Of a stretch of 64,000 nt of DNA, positions 54,689 to 64,000 are shown piece by piece; the first letter of the stretch is position 1, and every line of letters begins with the position of its first letter. A program made the translations under genes and the position numbers. The notes beneath the pieces are model-generated. The model did no database searches. It was not told the origin of the DNA and worked only from the letters and a program-made list of their open reading frames with translations. This DNA comes from Valencia hispanica (lineage: Eukaryota > Chordata > Actinopteri > Cyprinodontiformes > Valenciidae), in the NCBI GenBank assembly GCA_963556495.2, contig OY747702.1:14846903-14910902 (forward strand). Direction: 5' to 3'.

Positions 54689-55505
54689 CTTGCTGCATGT
54701 CTGTGTCTCTGGCTCACTCTCCTGTCATTGTGCTCCCTGTGTGTGTGGGTGAGCTGGTGGGAGTTTTTGTTTGGTATTTGCTACGCACCAGCGTGCGTAC
54801 GTTTTCAGGCATGCCTCGATGTGTTAAGTGGCCGCTTCTTGCCACCCCAATTTGGGAGGATGTGTACTGTGGGTGCGGTGCATATGTATGTATCCCGGTT
54901 TTAAGAGTATATTTGTGCGAACTGCCTGAGTGTGCTACGGTGTCTGCTTTTTGGTTGTGTGCTCTGTGTGTGTGTGTTTGTGTGTACGGGATGTGTGGGA
55001 GAGGTGTGTGCTCGGCAATTATGTGATCAGAGCAGAGCCAAGCGGACATTTATGTGGGCGAGCCAAAGATAGGCTGTTAGATCTGTTCTGTCTTACTCTA
55101 CTTGTATGCGTGTGTGTGTGTGTGCGCAGCACTGGACTCCATATGGATAGGAACTACCATTTGCTCATGTCGGTCTCCCTGCTGTGCTGCATTGCTTTGA
55201 TGCAGCACCTGCTGCAGTAAAAGCTGGCAAATTGTGATAAGCTGGCAGAGAGCAGGGTGGTGCTGCATGGTCAGATACTCTACAGTCACATTTGGATGGA
55301 CTAAGGCAGTCTGTACCTAAATATTTGCACTACAGGAAGCAAATCTGAGAACACATTGTGGTTTGACCCCTACTCGACCCTAGCTACACAAACCTGCTGG
55401 TCAGACTTTAGCTATAGACACCACAATATTCAAGATCAAATTGAAGTCTTTCTCCAGTTGCTTTCAGCATGGGACTTTGTCTGATGAAGTGAAAGGCATG
55501 GGATA
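54689..55505. other. No gene recognised; several short GT tracts
   Basis: GT-rich patches at about 54738-54752, 54964-54990 and 55106-55126. Open frames here reflect those tracts. Confidence 0.5.
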
Positions 55506-55826
55506 AGGTGGATCCCCGAAATTCTTGGGGGTAATGGACCACAGGCAAACACAAATAGCAAAAAAATGGGAATGCTTGAGACGCATAAAAATGTTTATAA
55601 TGGCCTATTTTAATAGTTCGAACTCCAAACATACCTTACTATGGAATAACACGCACAGAGGAAACCATCTGCTGCTTTGCAAACACCAGCCAGGAGCATG
55701 TCAAGTAGCATTGCGTCAAGGTAGTATGGCTTTCTAGGCTGCATTTTCTTTAAAATATTTAAAGATATGCGCTACCAAAAAAAATAAAAATCAGCAAATG
55801 CTGAACCGTGGAGGGGATTGACTGTA
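55506..55826 (+). mobile_element. MITE copy (GTGGACCCC family)
   Basis: GGTGGATCCCCGAAATTCTT, GGCCTATTTTAATAGTTC, AACTCCAAACATACCTTA and CAGCCAGGAGCATGTCAAGT match the 48379 copy in order. The right end reads GGGGATTGACTGTA. TA adjoins both ends. Confidence 0.7.
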
Positions 55827-57240
55827 TGAAGGCTTGTGCTTTATACCTCACACCCTGTAGCTATGTTTAAAATTCTTATTTTGGAGTAAGAAGGAGGGTA
55901 GTTCTTGAGTTGCTTTGTTTTGTTGATTTCACAGAGAAAACCCTCACCTTTCTTACGATAACTGAGAAGAGACAAACAATGTGCAAGTCCTGTATGAATA
56001 TCATGGGCAGCCATTTGCCAGGACCTTCTTGCTGCATGAAGCAATGCTAACACCTGTGCCACCACTGCCATGATCAAACTTGAACTGGATAACTTTGTAA
56101 TGAACAAAGAAAGTTTTATACTTAAGAGACTGTAGTTTCATTAGAGTCGTATTTCTAGACTGCTGTGTTCTCTCTGTGATGCCACTACTGGAGTAGTTTT
56201 AATAAACTAAAAAGAGAGGCACATATTAGTTGTTCAGGTTAAGCCACTGCTCAGTAATACTTCAGCAGGTTTGACATTTGATGACTGCAGGATCTCTTTA
56301 CCTTGATTATATACAAAAACAAACTTTGATTTTCCAACAGGGAACAACAATGGCCCTATATTTACATGACACTATGAAGAGAGCAGTTTAAAACCAACAG
56401 TGTTGTAAAGCTACACCGTAAAACTGGGAATGCTTGTGGATGCAATATTATTATATATAGAGACAAAAAGGGAAGGAAAGTACGTGTGGAAACGGCTCCA
56501 GGTCAACAGTGAGCGGGTACTTGTAGAAAGCAGTTCCAACAATTAAGATCAGGCAGCTACAAGCCTTTTCAGAGAGTTGTATTGCCTGTAGTAACGTCAG
56601 AGTCATCGGTATTTTACCTGAACTATCAGGTCAAATAGAGGTTTAACTGCTTCCCCCCCACCCGAACCTAATCACTCGAGGCAAGATTTTAGATTGACTC
56701 TCACTTTGGTTCAGAGCAACATTTGCCAAAAAGAAGAAAGATCAAAATGTGGCTTGTTCTTTAAAATATATATTAAGTAAACATGTACTGATAAGACAAG
56801 TGTTCTCTGTAATCCACTACATCAGACAATTCTTTTCTTTGTAAGTTGCAAGTAAGTACTATTTGAGAACCATGCAGTAAGACAATTTAGGTAGCTTGAA
56901 TATTCCCTTTTGCGGTAAACTGGGATCTCTGGAAATGACACTATATGATGATGACAACACGGAAGCAGAGCTAGGACTTAAAAACAATTATACAAATGAA
57001 ATAAAATCAGGGGAGAGAAGTGGAGACGAGGATGTTGTGTTCATTAGTTTTTGTCCCACTAATGAGTCCAGTAGAGGAACCTTAACTGATACTTTAGAAC
57101 ATGCTTTACAATGATCAAAATAGTACGATTTATTAAGTTTAATAGTGTTGATCTGTCTGTTCTCAAGAGAACTCAACTTTGTGTTGCACTGTACAGTTAA
57201 CGTTCTATTCACTCAAATTATAGTCATCCTAAAACTAGCG
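55827..57240. other. No gene or known repeat recognised
   Basis: AT-rich sequence. A 72-codon frame at 56896-57114 (MNIPFCGKLG...) lacks any domain I know, and I do not call it. Confidence 0.5.
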
Positions 57241-57335
57241 CTGCTCAATTATGGCAAAGTTGTGATCAAAATTGCTTCAATGTATATTGAAATTTTGATT
57301 ATTTAAAACAATAATTTATTGACTTTGGAATGGCC
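57241..57335 (+). mobile_element. Possible hAT-type repeat fragment
   Basis: GCTGCTCAATTATGGCAAAG, GTGATCAAAATTGC and TTGAAATTTTGATTATTTAA resemble the start of the fish hAT elements that read GCTGxxCAATTA...ATCAAAATTG...GATTATTT. Short and diverged. Confidence 0.3.
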
Positions 57336-58411
57336 TTGAACATAATTTATTTTTTTAATGCCAATAGTAAATAAGACCAAGTTAGTTTGATCACACAAAT
57401 ATTTTCAGATTTTAGGACAGTTATTGAAAGATTCCAAACATTTCTTTAAATTTAGGCGAAACCGGGTTTCGATTAAATGTTTTTCTGATCATCTGGAGCC
57501 AAAATCTAAATGGAATGCTAGAACCACCCAAAGTAGAATTCTAAATCATTTTGTTTTGCTTAATGTTAGAATTAAAGGAGCAAAGATGATGACAAGGTTG
57601 CCTATTTGAAAATGTCTTGATCTAGCAAGAGTAGAGAAATATTAACTTTGCTCACACCTTATTGAAATACATTTGTTTTTCAAAATATCATCAAAACAAA
57701 TTTGTGACTCAGATTCTTGTAAATTTTAATGTACTTTCCACCCTTTAGAATAATACTACAGATACCTGCACATTTGTGCAGCATTATTCAGGAAGAACCC
57801 CCTCTGCAGCTAATGGCAGTGAAGTGAATTCACTCACAGACCAAATTATCTATGGGCCTACTTTTTACTTCTACACCTTACATTGTCACGCAATTATCTG
57901 TACTTTCTACTCCTTACATTTTAAAAATAGCCTTGTTACTCCTGCTTCATTAAGACTTTTATTAAGAAGACAGAGCTTAGCCCGCTTTACCGAAGGTGCT
58001 AATAAGCTCAACAGTTGGTACACATGTATACAATGCTGGAGATAAATGCCTTGAAGTAATACTGGCACAATTAAGCTTATCCACACATGCACACTTGGCA
58101 CAGACTTCAGATGTCTATTTCAAGATGACTGCTTTTTCTCTCGTCCTTAAACATACCACTATTATCAGTCCCTTGTAATAACAGCTAATGCCAGATATTG
58201 TACGGTTTGCCACAATCAAAACCAGTGGATGAAAGACAATACAATCTCATGATCCATTTTGAGTTTTTAAAAGGGAAATAAAGAGACAAACAAAAATAAG
58301 AACGGTTATAGCACTGGACATTTGATCTTTCATTTTTAGATAAAACTTTGAGATGTTTTATGATTTCTGTTAAAATCTTTTTTTCTGCATTTTTTTCCTT
58401 TCTTTTTAGTG

Positions 58412-58417
<6 letters not shown>
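57336..58417. other. No gene or known repeat recognised
   Basis: AT-rich sequence with nothing I can assign. Confidence 0.5.

Positions 58418-58456
<39 letters not shown>
58418..58456 (+). repeat. (TA)n microsatellite
   Basis: About 19 TA units. Confidence 0.95.
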
Positions 58457-58460
<4 letters not shown>

Positions 58461-58572
58461 GAAGCTAAAACCTGAGGTAATTAAAACATTTTGTTTAGAT
58501 ATTTTGATCCAGTTAGTTTAATTCTGGCATGGCACAAAAAAGATACTGCACATCGTTAGGTGCTTAATTGGA

Positions 58573-58862
58573 GGTTTCTTCCTGTTAAAGGGGATTTTTT
58601 CCTCTCCACCGTCGCTACATGCTTGCTCAGTATGAGGGATTGCTGAAGGATTGCTGTAGTTGGAAAGTCTGCATCAACGGGGCCCAACCTCACGCCAATG
58701 ACTGACGCAATCTGCTGGGATTCCTTAAATTGGAAACTTTTTAACTGATTGGAATGTTTGTATAAATGTATTGAAATGACTTATTGTTAAGTGCCTTGAG
58801 ATGACATCTGTTGTGAATCGCCACTATATAAATAACTTGAATTGAATTAAACAGAATTGAAT
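58573..58862 (+). mobile_element. Non-LTR element 3' end (GTGCCTTGAGATGA family)
   Basis: GGTTTCTTCCTGTTAAAGGG, ACGCAATCTGCTGGGATTCC, AAGTGCCTTGAGATGACATC and CGCCACTATATAAATAACTT with an AATTGAATT tail. Collinear with 29425-29745. Confidence 0.75.
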
Positions 58863-58917
58863 TAATTCAAAGGGTCTGTTTGTTAGTAGGCCAAATCTAT
58901 TATCTAAGTATAAAGGA

Positions 58918-59450
58918 CCATGCAAAAGTCTTCATGCTCGTTAACATTTTTTCACATCTAAAAACGTCAACCATTTTATTGGGATCTTATACGACAAAGA
59001 ACACAAAGTGCAAGTTAGTGAAGTAGAAGGATAATAATACATATTTTTCAAAAATAATTTCTAAAGAAAAATCTGAGGAGTGTGGCATACAGTTATTTTT
59101 AAGCCCCCTTGAGTCAACATTTTGTAAAACCATGTTTTGCTGAAGTTACACCTTCAAGTGTTTTGGAGTATGTGTCTACCAACTTTGTATATTTAAAGAA
59201 TGAAATTTCTGTCCATCCTCCTTGGTAGAATAGTAACAATGCTTGAAGAACATCTCCAAATCATCAAGCATCAATTTTAAATGTTGTCGCATGTTCTCAT
59301 TTGGATTTACTTCTGGACTTTGACTGGGCCATTCTTACAAATTATTATGCTTTGATCTTAGCTACTCATTGTACCTCTGGCTGTAACTTTAGGGCTGTAG
59401 TCCTGATCCAGTCTCAAATCATTTGCTGCCTATTAAATATTGCATATCAA
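58918..59450 (-). pseudogene. Tc1-like transposon, truncated, transposase on minus strand
   Basis: The left end CCATGCAAAAGTCTTCATGC corresponds to the TTGCAAAAGTATTCATACCC terminus of the 11942 element. The body reads TTTTGCTGAAGTTACACCTT, CTTCTGGACTTTGACTGGGC and TTTAGGGCTGTAGTCCTGAT, the reverse complement of the N- to mid-part found in a frequent teleost Tc1 element. The right part and the second terminal repeat are missing. Confidence 0.65.
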
Positions 59451-60436
59451 AACCAAACTAAAAGCAGCATTCTGTGTAGGTAATGCAGCCTTATTTAATC
59501 CACAATGTAAAATTTTCCCCACCACTTTCTGCATTGTTTTACATGGATTAAATTATAAAAACAATTTCGTTGCTGTAAACACTAACAAAATATAGGACAT
59601 AGAGCAGAGGATAAAAGCTATTAATCATTTACAGCCGCTTACTTTATCGCAACAGCTGGAGAGAATCACTTGTGCTTTGTTTGGCTTGCTGTGTGGTGAT
59701 GTATCTTTTATGACTTGTTAACAATATGATTGGCTTGGTTAGTCTTAGTTTGCCAGTGGAACACTTTAAAATGTCCAATAATCTCAAATCATTACTATGG
59801 CAGAGTCAAAAGTAATGAGTACTTAGCCATTTTGCAAAGAGACGACCGCATTAAGTTTTTAAAAGTCTATATTTTTGTGAGTGTGCAGACTCCTTTCACA
59901 GCTTCACACATTTAGCTGTGATTAAATGAAAAGAAATGGCATCACAACCCGACTGCCAGCTCACTGCCTAAGTCTAATGAGCAGCAAAAATGGACAGGAG
60001 CTACTCATTTCTTCTGCGATCTGCCTCTGAGAGCCCCACGTTGTCAACTTTATCTGGATGTAATATGATGTCTCTTTGTGGACTCTGGAAGGTTTTATTT
60101 TAACATTCTTACAAGTCTTGGACAAAAAGTTCTGAGATGTCAAGTCGTGATGACTGGCATAATCAAAGACGAAAATAAGAACACTAACTTCCCTTTAGCT
60201 TTGTCATTTTTATCACGTTCATACCACAATGATGTTATGAATATTGAACTAACGTTCTTTTGCAAAAACTGCAAAATAAGAAACTATGGGATTTAAAATT
60301 TATCCTAAAGTGTTCATTCTTAACCATTATTCAATGTTTTTTGACTTCTTTTTTGCAACCAGATGGGCTCATGATCCTAGTTAAGGTTATTACTCCAAGG
60401 CCATACAATTCTTCTTCAACTGGAAGCACATACTTT
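59451..60436. other. No gene recognised; complex-looking sequence near 59590-60060
   Basis: The stretch 59590-60060 has no repeat signature and is of fairly high complexity. It might be conserved non-coding DNA, but nothing in the sequence proves it. Confidence 0.35.
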
Positions 60437-60545
60437 AACCCCCGTCCACACGGCAACATTTGTCTTTCTAAAACGGGTTGTTGGTCTCAAAATAACACCG
60501 GACTGTTTTCAGAAACATTTTCATCCACGCACAAACACTGAAAAC
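60437..60545 (+). mobile_element. Possible MITE fragment (CCACACGGCAACATTT type)
   Basis: CCCGTCCACACGGCAACATT, AAAACGGGTTGTTGG and TTTTCAGAAACATTTTCATC resemble one end of a common fish MITE. The other end was not found. Confidence 0.4.
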
Positions 60546-60914
60546 AGCCAAATAAGCTATTTATACTATTGTGGGAATATTCCTACGTAATTAGGATTTA
60601 AGTACATAGTCTCTGTCTAGTGAATGTATGTAGGGCAAGATGACAAAGTTAGGGGAAGCAAGGTTATTGTTTCAGCTTAAGGTACTGATAAAGATGTGTC
60701 AGATCACCAGGGAGACAGACGCCGGGGCAGCAAGATAACTACGGAACAGTCTGATCTGGGATGTGCTGGTTCAGGCTTTACTATCAGACTGGCATGAACC
60801 AGTTCTCCAGAAGCTGGGCATGAAGACTGGAGAAGACGTGCTGCAGAGATAAACAGTGATTGCTGAAAACTATTTCACTATGAGTTCAGTATGCTGACAC
60901 ACTCTGTGCACCTT
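60546..60914. other. No gene or known repeat recognised
   Basis: Ordinary sequence with nothing I can assign. Confidence 0.5.
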
Positions 60915-61037
60915 TAATAAGTTAGCACAGCTGTTAGCACTGTTGTCTAGCAGCAACAATTTATTGAGTGCAAATACCGACCAGGGTGTTCCTGCATGGA
61001 GTTAGCATGTTCTCGTCAGTTATGCCTGGGTTCTGTA
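60915..61037 (+). mobile_element. SINE-like dispersed repeat, degraded
   Basis: GCTGTTAGCACTGTTGTCTA, CAGCAACAA, CCTGCATGGAGTTAGCATGT and GCCTGGGTTCTGTACT follow the 8131 family in order, with the B-box region lost. Confidence 0.55.
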
Positions 61038-61675
61038 CTTATGTTTTTATACTTTATACTGCGTATACTTCTATGCATATATGCACTACACTGGTGGGCA
61101 GAAACCAGGATGGAGGATTGTAACATTATTAAAGTAACAATAAATTGACAGGATTTCATTCTTAATAGAATAGAGAAGCATAAACACGTTATAGGCAGAT
61201 AGGACATAAACAAAATACGCTGAATGACATTACTGCACTCTCTGTGACCATGTTTATGCCTGTGATGACATAAAACATAAAACCATTGTCTGTGTTTACC
61301 ACAAGCACTCATACATAACATTTCTCTCCAGCATGACTAATTAACACAAGTGCCTTTGTCACAGAAGGAAATCCACTTGACTTTTCTCCTCACAACACTT
61401 ACCGTGTCTGCAGTTGAGGGGCTAACTGTGGATGTGTTTGTTCAGCGCACAAAGCAATGAACACTTTTATAGACACAACAGTTTGTTAGCATGGCTGCAT
61501 GAGGACAAGTCACCGTTGCCATGGTGTGTTCCTCAGACCCTCTCTGCAGTCAGAAAAATCACAAATAAAAGCTTAAACAAAGCGCTCACTTTAACAACCC
61601 AAAATCAGATTATATCACATTGACCTACTACATGGTTTTAAGATTTCAATAATGACTTCAGACGTGTTTAGATTA
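61038..61675. other. No gene or known repeat recognised
   Basis: AT-rich sequence with nothing I can assign. Confidence 0.5.
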
Positions 61676-61800
61676 GGGTGACCATATTTTGATTTCCAAA
61701 AAAAGAGGACACTTGGGCAAAGAGTTTTTGACTTGAACATATTTAAAGCATGCATTTTATGAGCCACCGTACTTGACATGCTATGACTCGCAAAGCACCC
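61676..61800 (+). mobile_element. Possible DNA-transposon fragment (GGGTGACCATATTTTGA)
   Basis: AGGGTGACCATATTTTGATT followed by CCAAAAAAAGAGGACACTTG is the start of a familiar fish interspersed repeat. Only this end is visible. Confidence 0.45.
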
Positions 61801-61839
61801 AATCCAGGAGTGTCATTTGTAACACTTACTACACATTTA

Positions 61840-62055
61840 CCTTGGGGCTGATTGGCTGTACCTCCAGGAGCAGAGATAATGAAGACCGTGGATTTTAGCG
61901 GTCATGACAAAACTGTTTTTACTGTGGGTATTTATGCACATTGAGATATATTTAGTGTTTGAATTAATAAACATTATAAGTGTATTTAAATGGGGTCTGA
62001 AGTATTCCAATATTAGCAATTCGTTGCCGTCTGTGGTCCCTGTGCAAATGCTGGA
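61840..62055 (-). mobile_element. MITE copy (GTGGACCCC family), minus orientation, degraded
   Basis: The reverse complement gives GGGACCACAGACGGCAACGA, AATATTGGAATACTTCAGAC and TTCAAACACTAAATATATCT, the same order as the 5' half of the 48379 copy. The GCTGATTGGCTGTACCTCCA piece on the left corresponds to its AGGAGCxxxGATTGGCTG part, with the interior deleted. Confidence 0.5.
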
Positions 62056-63954
62056 GGTCCACTGCAGTATTTCTAAAGTAACCTTTCCTACTGTGCACAG
62101 TTATATATCTTTTTTGCCATTTTTTGAAAAAAAAAATGCTTTGACAGTAACAAGCTGACATTAGTAGGTTAATTAGGTGCATTATCTGCTGTATACCAGC
62201 CTGAGGTCTGCTGCTGAACAGACATTCGGCTTGAAGCTGACAAGCAGCTGGTTTTAAGACAGCATTAGCTTAATATATAAAATGGGTGGAGCTACTTTGT
62301 TTTGCCACATGAAATATCAAACAGCCAAATTTACAGATTTACCACCAAATTTTTGTAGATACGTGTAACATGTAGTAGGCTGCTTTCAACCAGTGTACTA
62401 CCACTGAGCAGCAACAGTAAGTTGGGAGAGCAGTTCGTTCACCTTTGCTTCATACTGTCAAAGAGCCTAACAAACCATTTGTTATTTTCTTTGGCATCTC
62501 AACAAATGAACGTTAAACCATTGGAACAGTAATATGGAAAGTTTACTATGTAACTTTTTAAAACTTTTATGTGCCATAATACAATAACTGGCATATATGC
62601 CTAGTCCCCATTCATTATTATTCATGTATATTACACACCTACTGTCTTTTTACTTCACCACTTGTGTCTAAACTATTAGAAACTATAAGGTTAATATTGC
62701 AAGAACTTTTAACAACAGAACAACTTGGTTCCGGTGTTGAGTTAGTTCAATAGTTCCTCCACCAACCAGGTTAACACCCCGTTCTTGTGGCTGATGTGGA
62801 CAGCCAAGGAAAATGATCCACGGTTTTCACGCATGTGTATGAGGCACAGCGAATATTTAGAAGGTGCTCTTAATTATTACACCAAAACGAAATTTTCCGG
62901 CCTAAAACAATATTCCGGAAAGCGGATGTTTTTTTCAGAATTAACAAGAAACCTTATCAGATTTTCTGTCTGCTGTGTGTTGGTCTATCAAATCAATTCA
63001 AATAGAATATGCTGAAGTATGGTTAAAATGGGACAGAAGAGGTGTATAAATACTAATGTTGTAGGATGTTTTTTTTCTAAACGGATTTGATATAAATTGG
63101 TGGATAATTGCACAGGCTTCATTAAAATGCATGGCAAACTGCTTAGTTAAGTCAAGCAAAGACACCCAAAAGACATATAAGAGACTAGGACGAAAAACAC
63201 CAAGGTACACTGAACTCGGTCATTGAAGTTAAAATCGTCACACCTAGTAATTTTACCCTACACGTGTGGTTGAACTGGACCAAGTAACACTGAACTAAAA
63301 CTTGTTTCATCCACGAATCTCTTGCTATTAATAAATGAACCAGTGCCATTCTCATACAACTTTAACTCCATGCCCCTCATCTCCCTTCACAGACCTTACA
63401 TGGTTCCTCGCATGTCTTCACTGTGGAGGTCATATTAAAGATTAATTCACTTTTCAGGTCTGCAGTCAAATATTAATGAAGCCTGACATGGTTTTCCTTA
63501 TGTTTAAGTGTTTATTGTTCTATCTACTGTGCAGAATACATTCATAACATATTCAAGTACTGTTTTTTTATATGTAAAAATTCAAGGACAATGATCACTT
63601 TATTTCTCCCAGTGGATGTTAAAATAAACAAAAAGACATCTTTAGTATTTCTTCACTGGTACAAACACTAAGGATTTTGCTAAATGGTTAAAGGCATTTA
63701 TTTATTCATAGATTGTTAATACTAAAGAGGTAAAAGTGGCTATTTCCCCTAGAGTTATCATCAGTTGAAATACCCCTTTATATCTAAATGTTACCTGGAT
63801 GTGTATTTCAGTAGGCTGCCGGTGAACACTAGAATATTGTCTTTATGTGGCTTATTACAGTCTCATTCCATGATATTGTTTGCCCGCCTATTTCTGTACA
63901 TAAACACAATATATAAAACCTGGATGTAAAATATTTTTGCTCTTGAAGTTACTG
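62056..63954. other. No gene or known repeat recognised
   Basis: AT-rich sequence to the right edge. Open frames are short and domain-free. Confidence 0.5.
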
Positions 63955-63971
63955 TATGTGTGTGTGTGTGT
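63955..63971 (+). repeat. Short (TG)n microsatellite
   Basis: About eight TG units near the right edge of the window. Confidence 0.85.
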
Positions 63972-64000
63972 ATCAGTGTGCTATTGACACTGATGATATT

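Noticed and set aside
54632..55049. Cysteine- and valine-rich open frames on the plus strand
   Set aside because: They arise from GT-rich tracts and lack splice sites or conserved spacing.
56896..57114. 72-codon frame MNIPFCGKLG...
   Set aside because: No domain, no splice sites, AT-rich surroundings; no reason to call it a gene.

Overview
The window looks like a repeat-rich stretch of a ray-finned (teleost) fish nuclear genome. The evidence is the repeat content: L2-clade LINEs with endonuclease and reverse transcriptase, many Tc1-like transposons and relics, hAT elements, a TTAA-flanked Kolobok-like element carrying a THAP zinc-finger remnant, tRNA-like SINEs, and long di- and tetranucleotide microsatellites. 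There are no operons, ribosome binding sites or compact genes. The species was not identified.

The only host-gene coding sequence I can support is one small exon at about 51084-51192 (+). It has a start codon in good context, a poly-leucine signal peptide, a short KRNS-type segment and a phase-1 splice donor. This matches what I recall of the first coding exon of the IL1RAPL1/IL1RAPL2 family, neuronal IL-1-receptor-accessory-like proteins encoded by very large genes. If so, almost everything else here is intron or upstream sequence of that gene.

Layout. 1-2.84 kb: a foldback structure with about 1-kb inverted arms containing ~150-bp tandem units, around a core of TE debris and one exon-like segment. 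3-10.4 kb: DNA-transposon debris, a hairpin, an L2 copy (5115-7612) apparently nested in a Tc1 relic, and a full-length but dead Tc1-like element (8806-10335). 11.9-22.9 kb: more Tc1 elements, including a second full-length one (18476-19973), SINEs, a MITE copy, a perfect 24-bp hairpin and a hAT element with an exact 8-bp target duplication. 23-32 kb: low-density sequence, two short interspersed elements, a head-to-head LINE arrangement and the Kolobok-like element with a nested hAT MITE. 32.2-34.2 kb: an internally deleted L2 between two pure tetranucleotide arrays. 36.2-43.5 kb: a TA array, a hAT-like element, an L2 3' fragment and a near-complete L2 with an intact 994-codon ORF2. 43.6-48.8 kb: nested LINE, hAT and L2 fragments. 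48.8-64 kb: the host exon and sparser repeats, including four dispersed copies (window-wide) of one MITE family.

Functionally, only the L2 at 38763-43470 retains an apparently intact enzyme. Its ORF1 has a one-base frameshift. ORF1 and ORF2 lie in the same frame, separated by a single TGA, with no ATG near the ORF2 start. All transposases seen are broken by stops, frameshifts or deletions. Family assignments rest on reading motifs and on remembered family consensus sequences, not on database searches.
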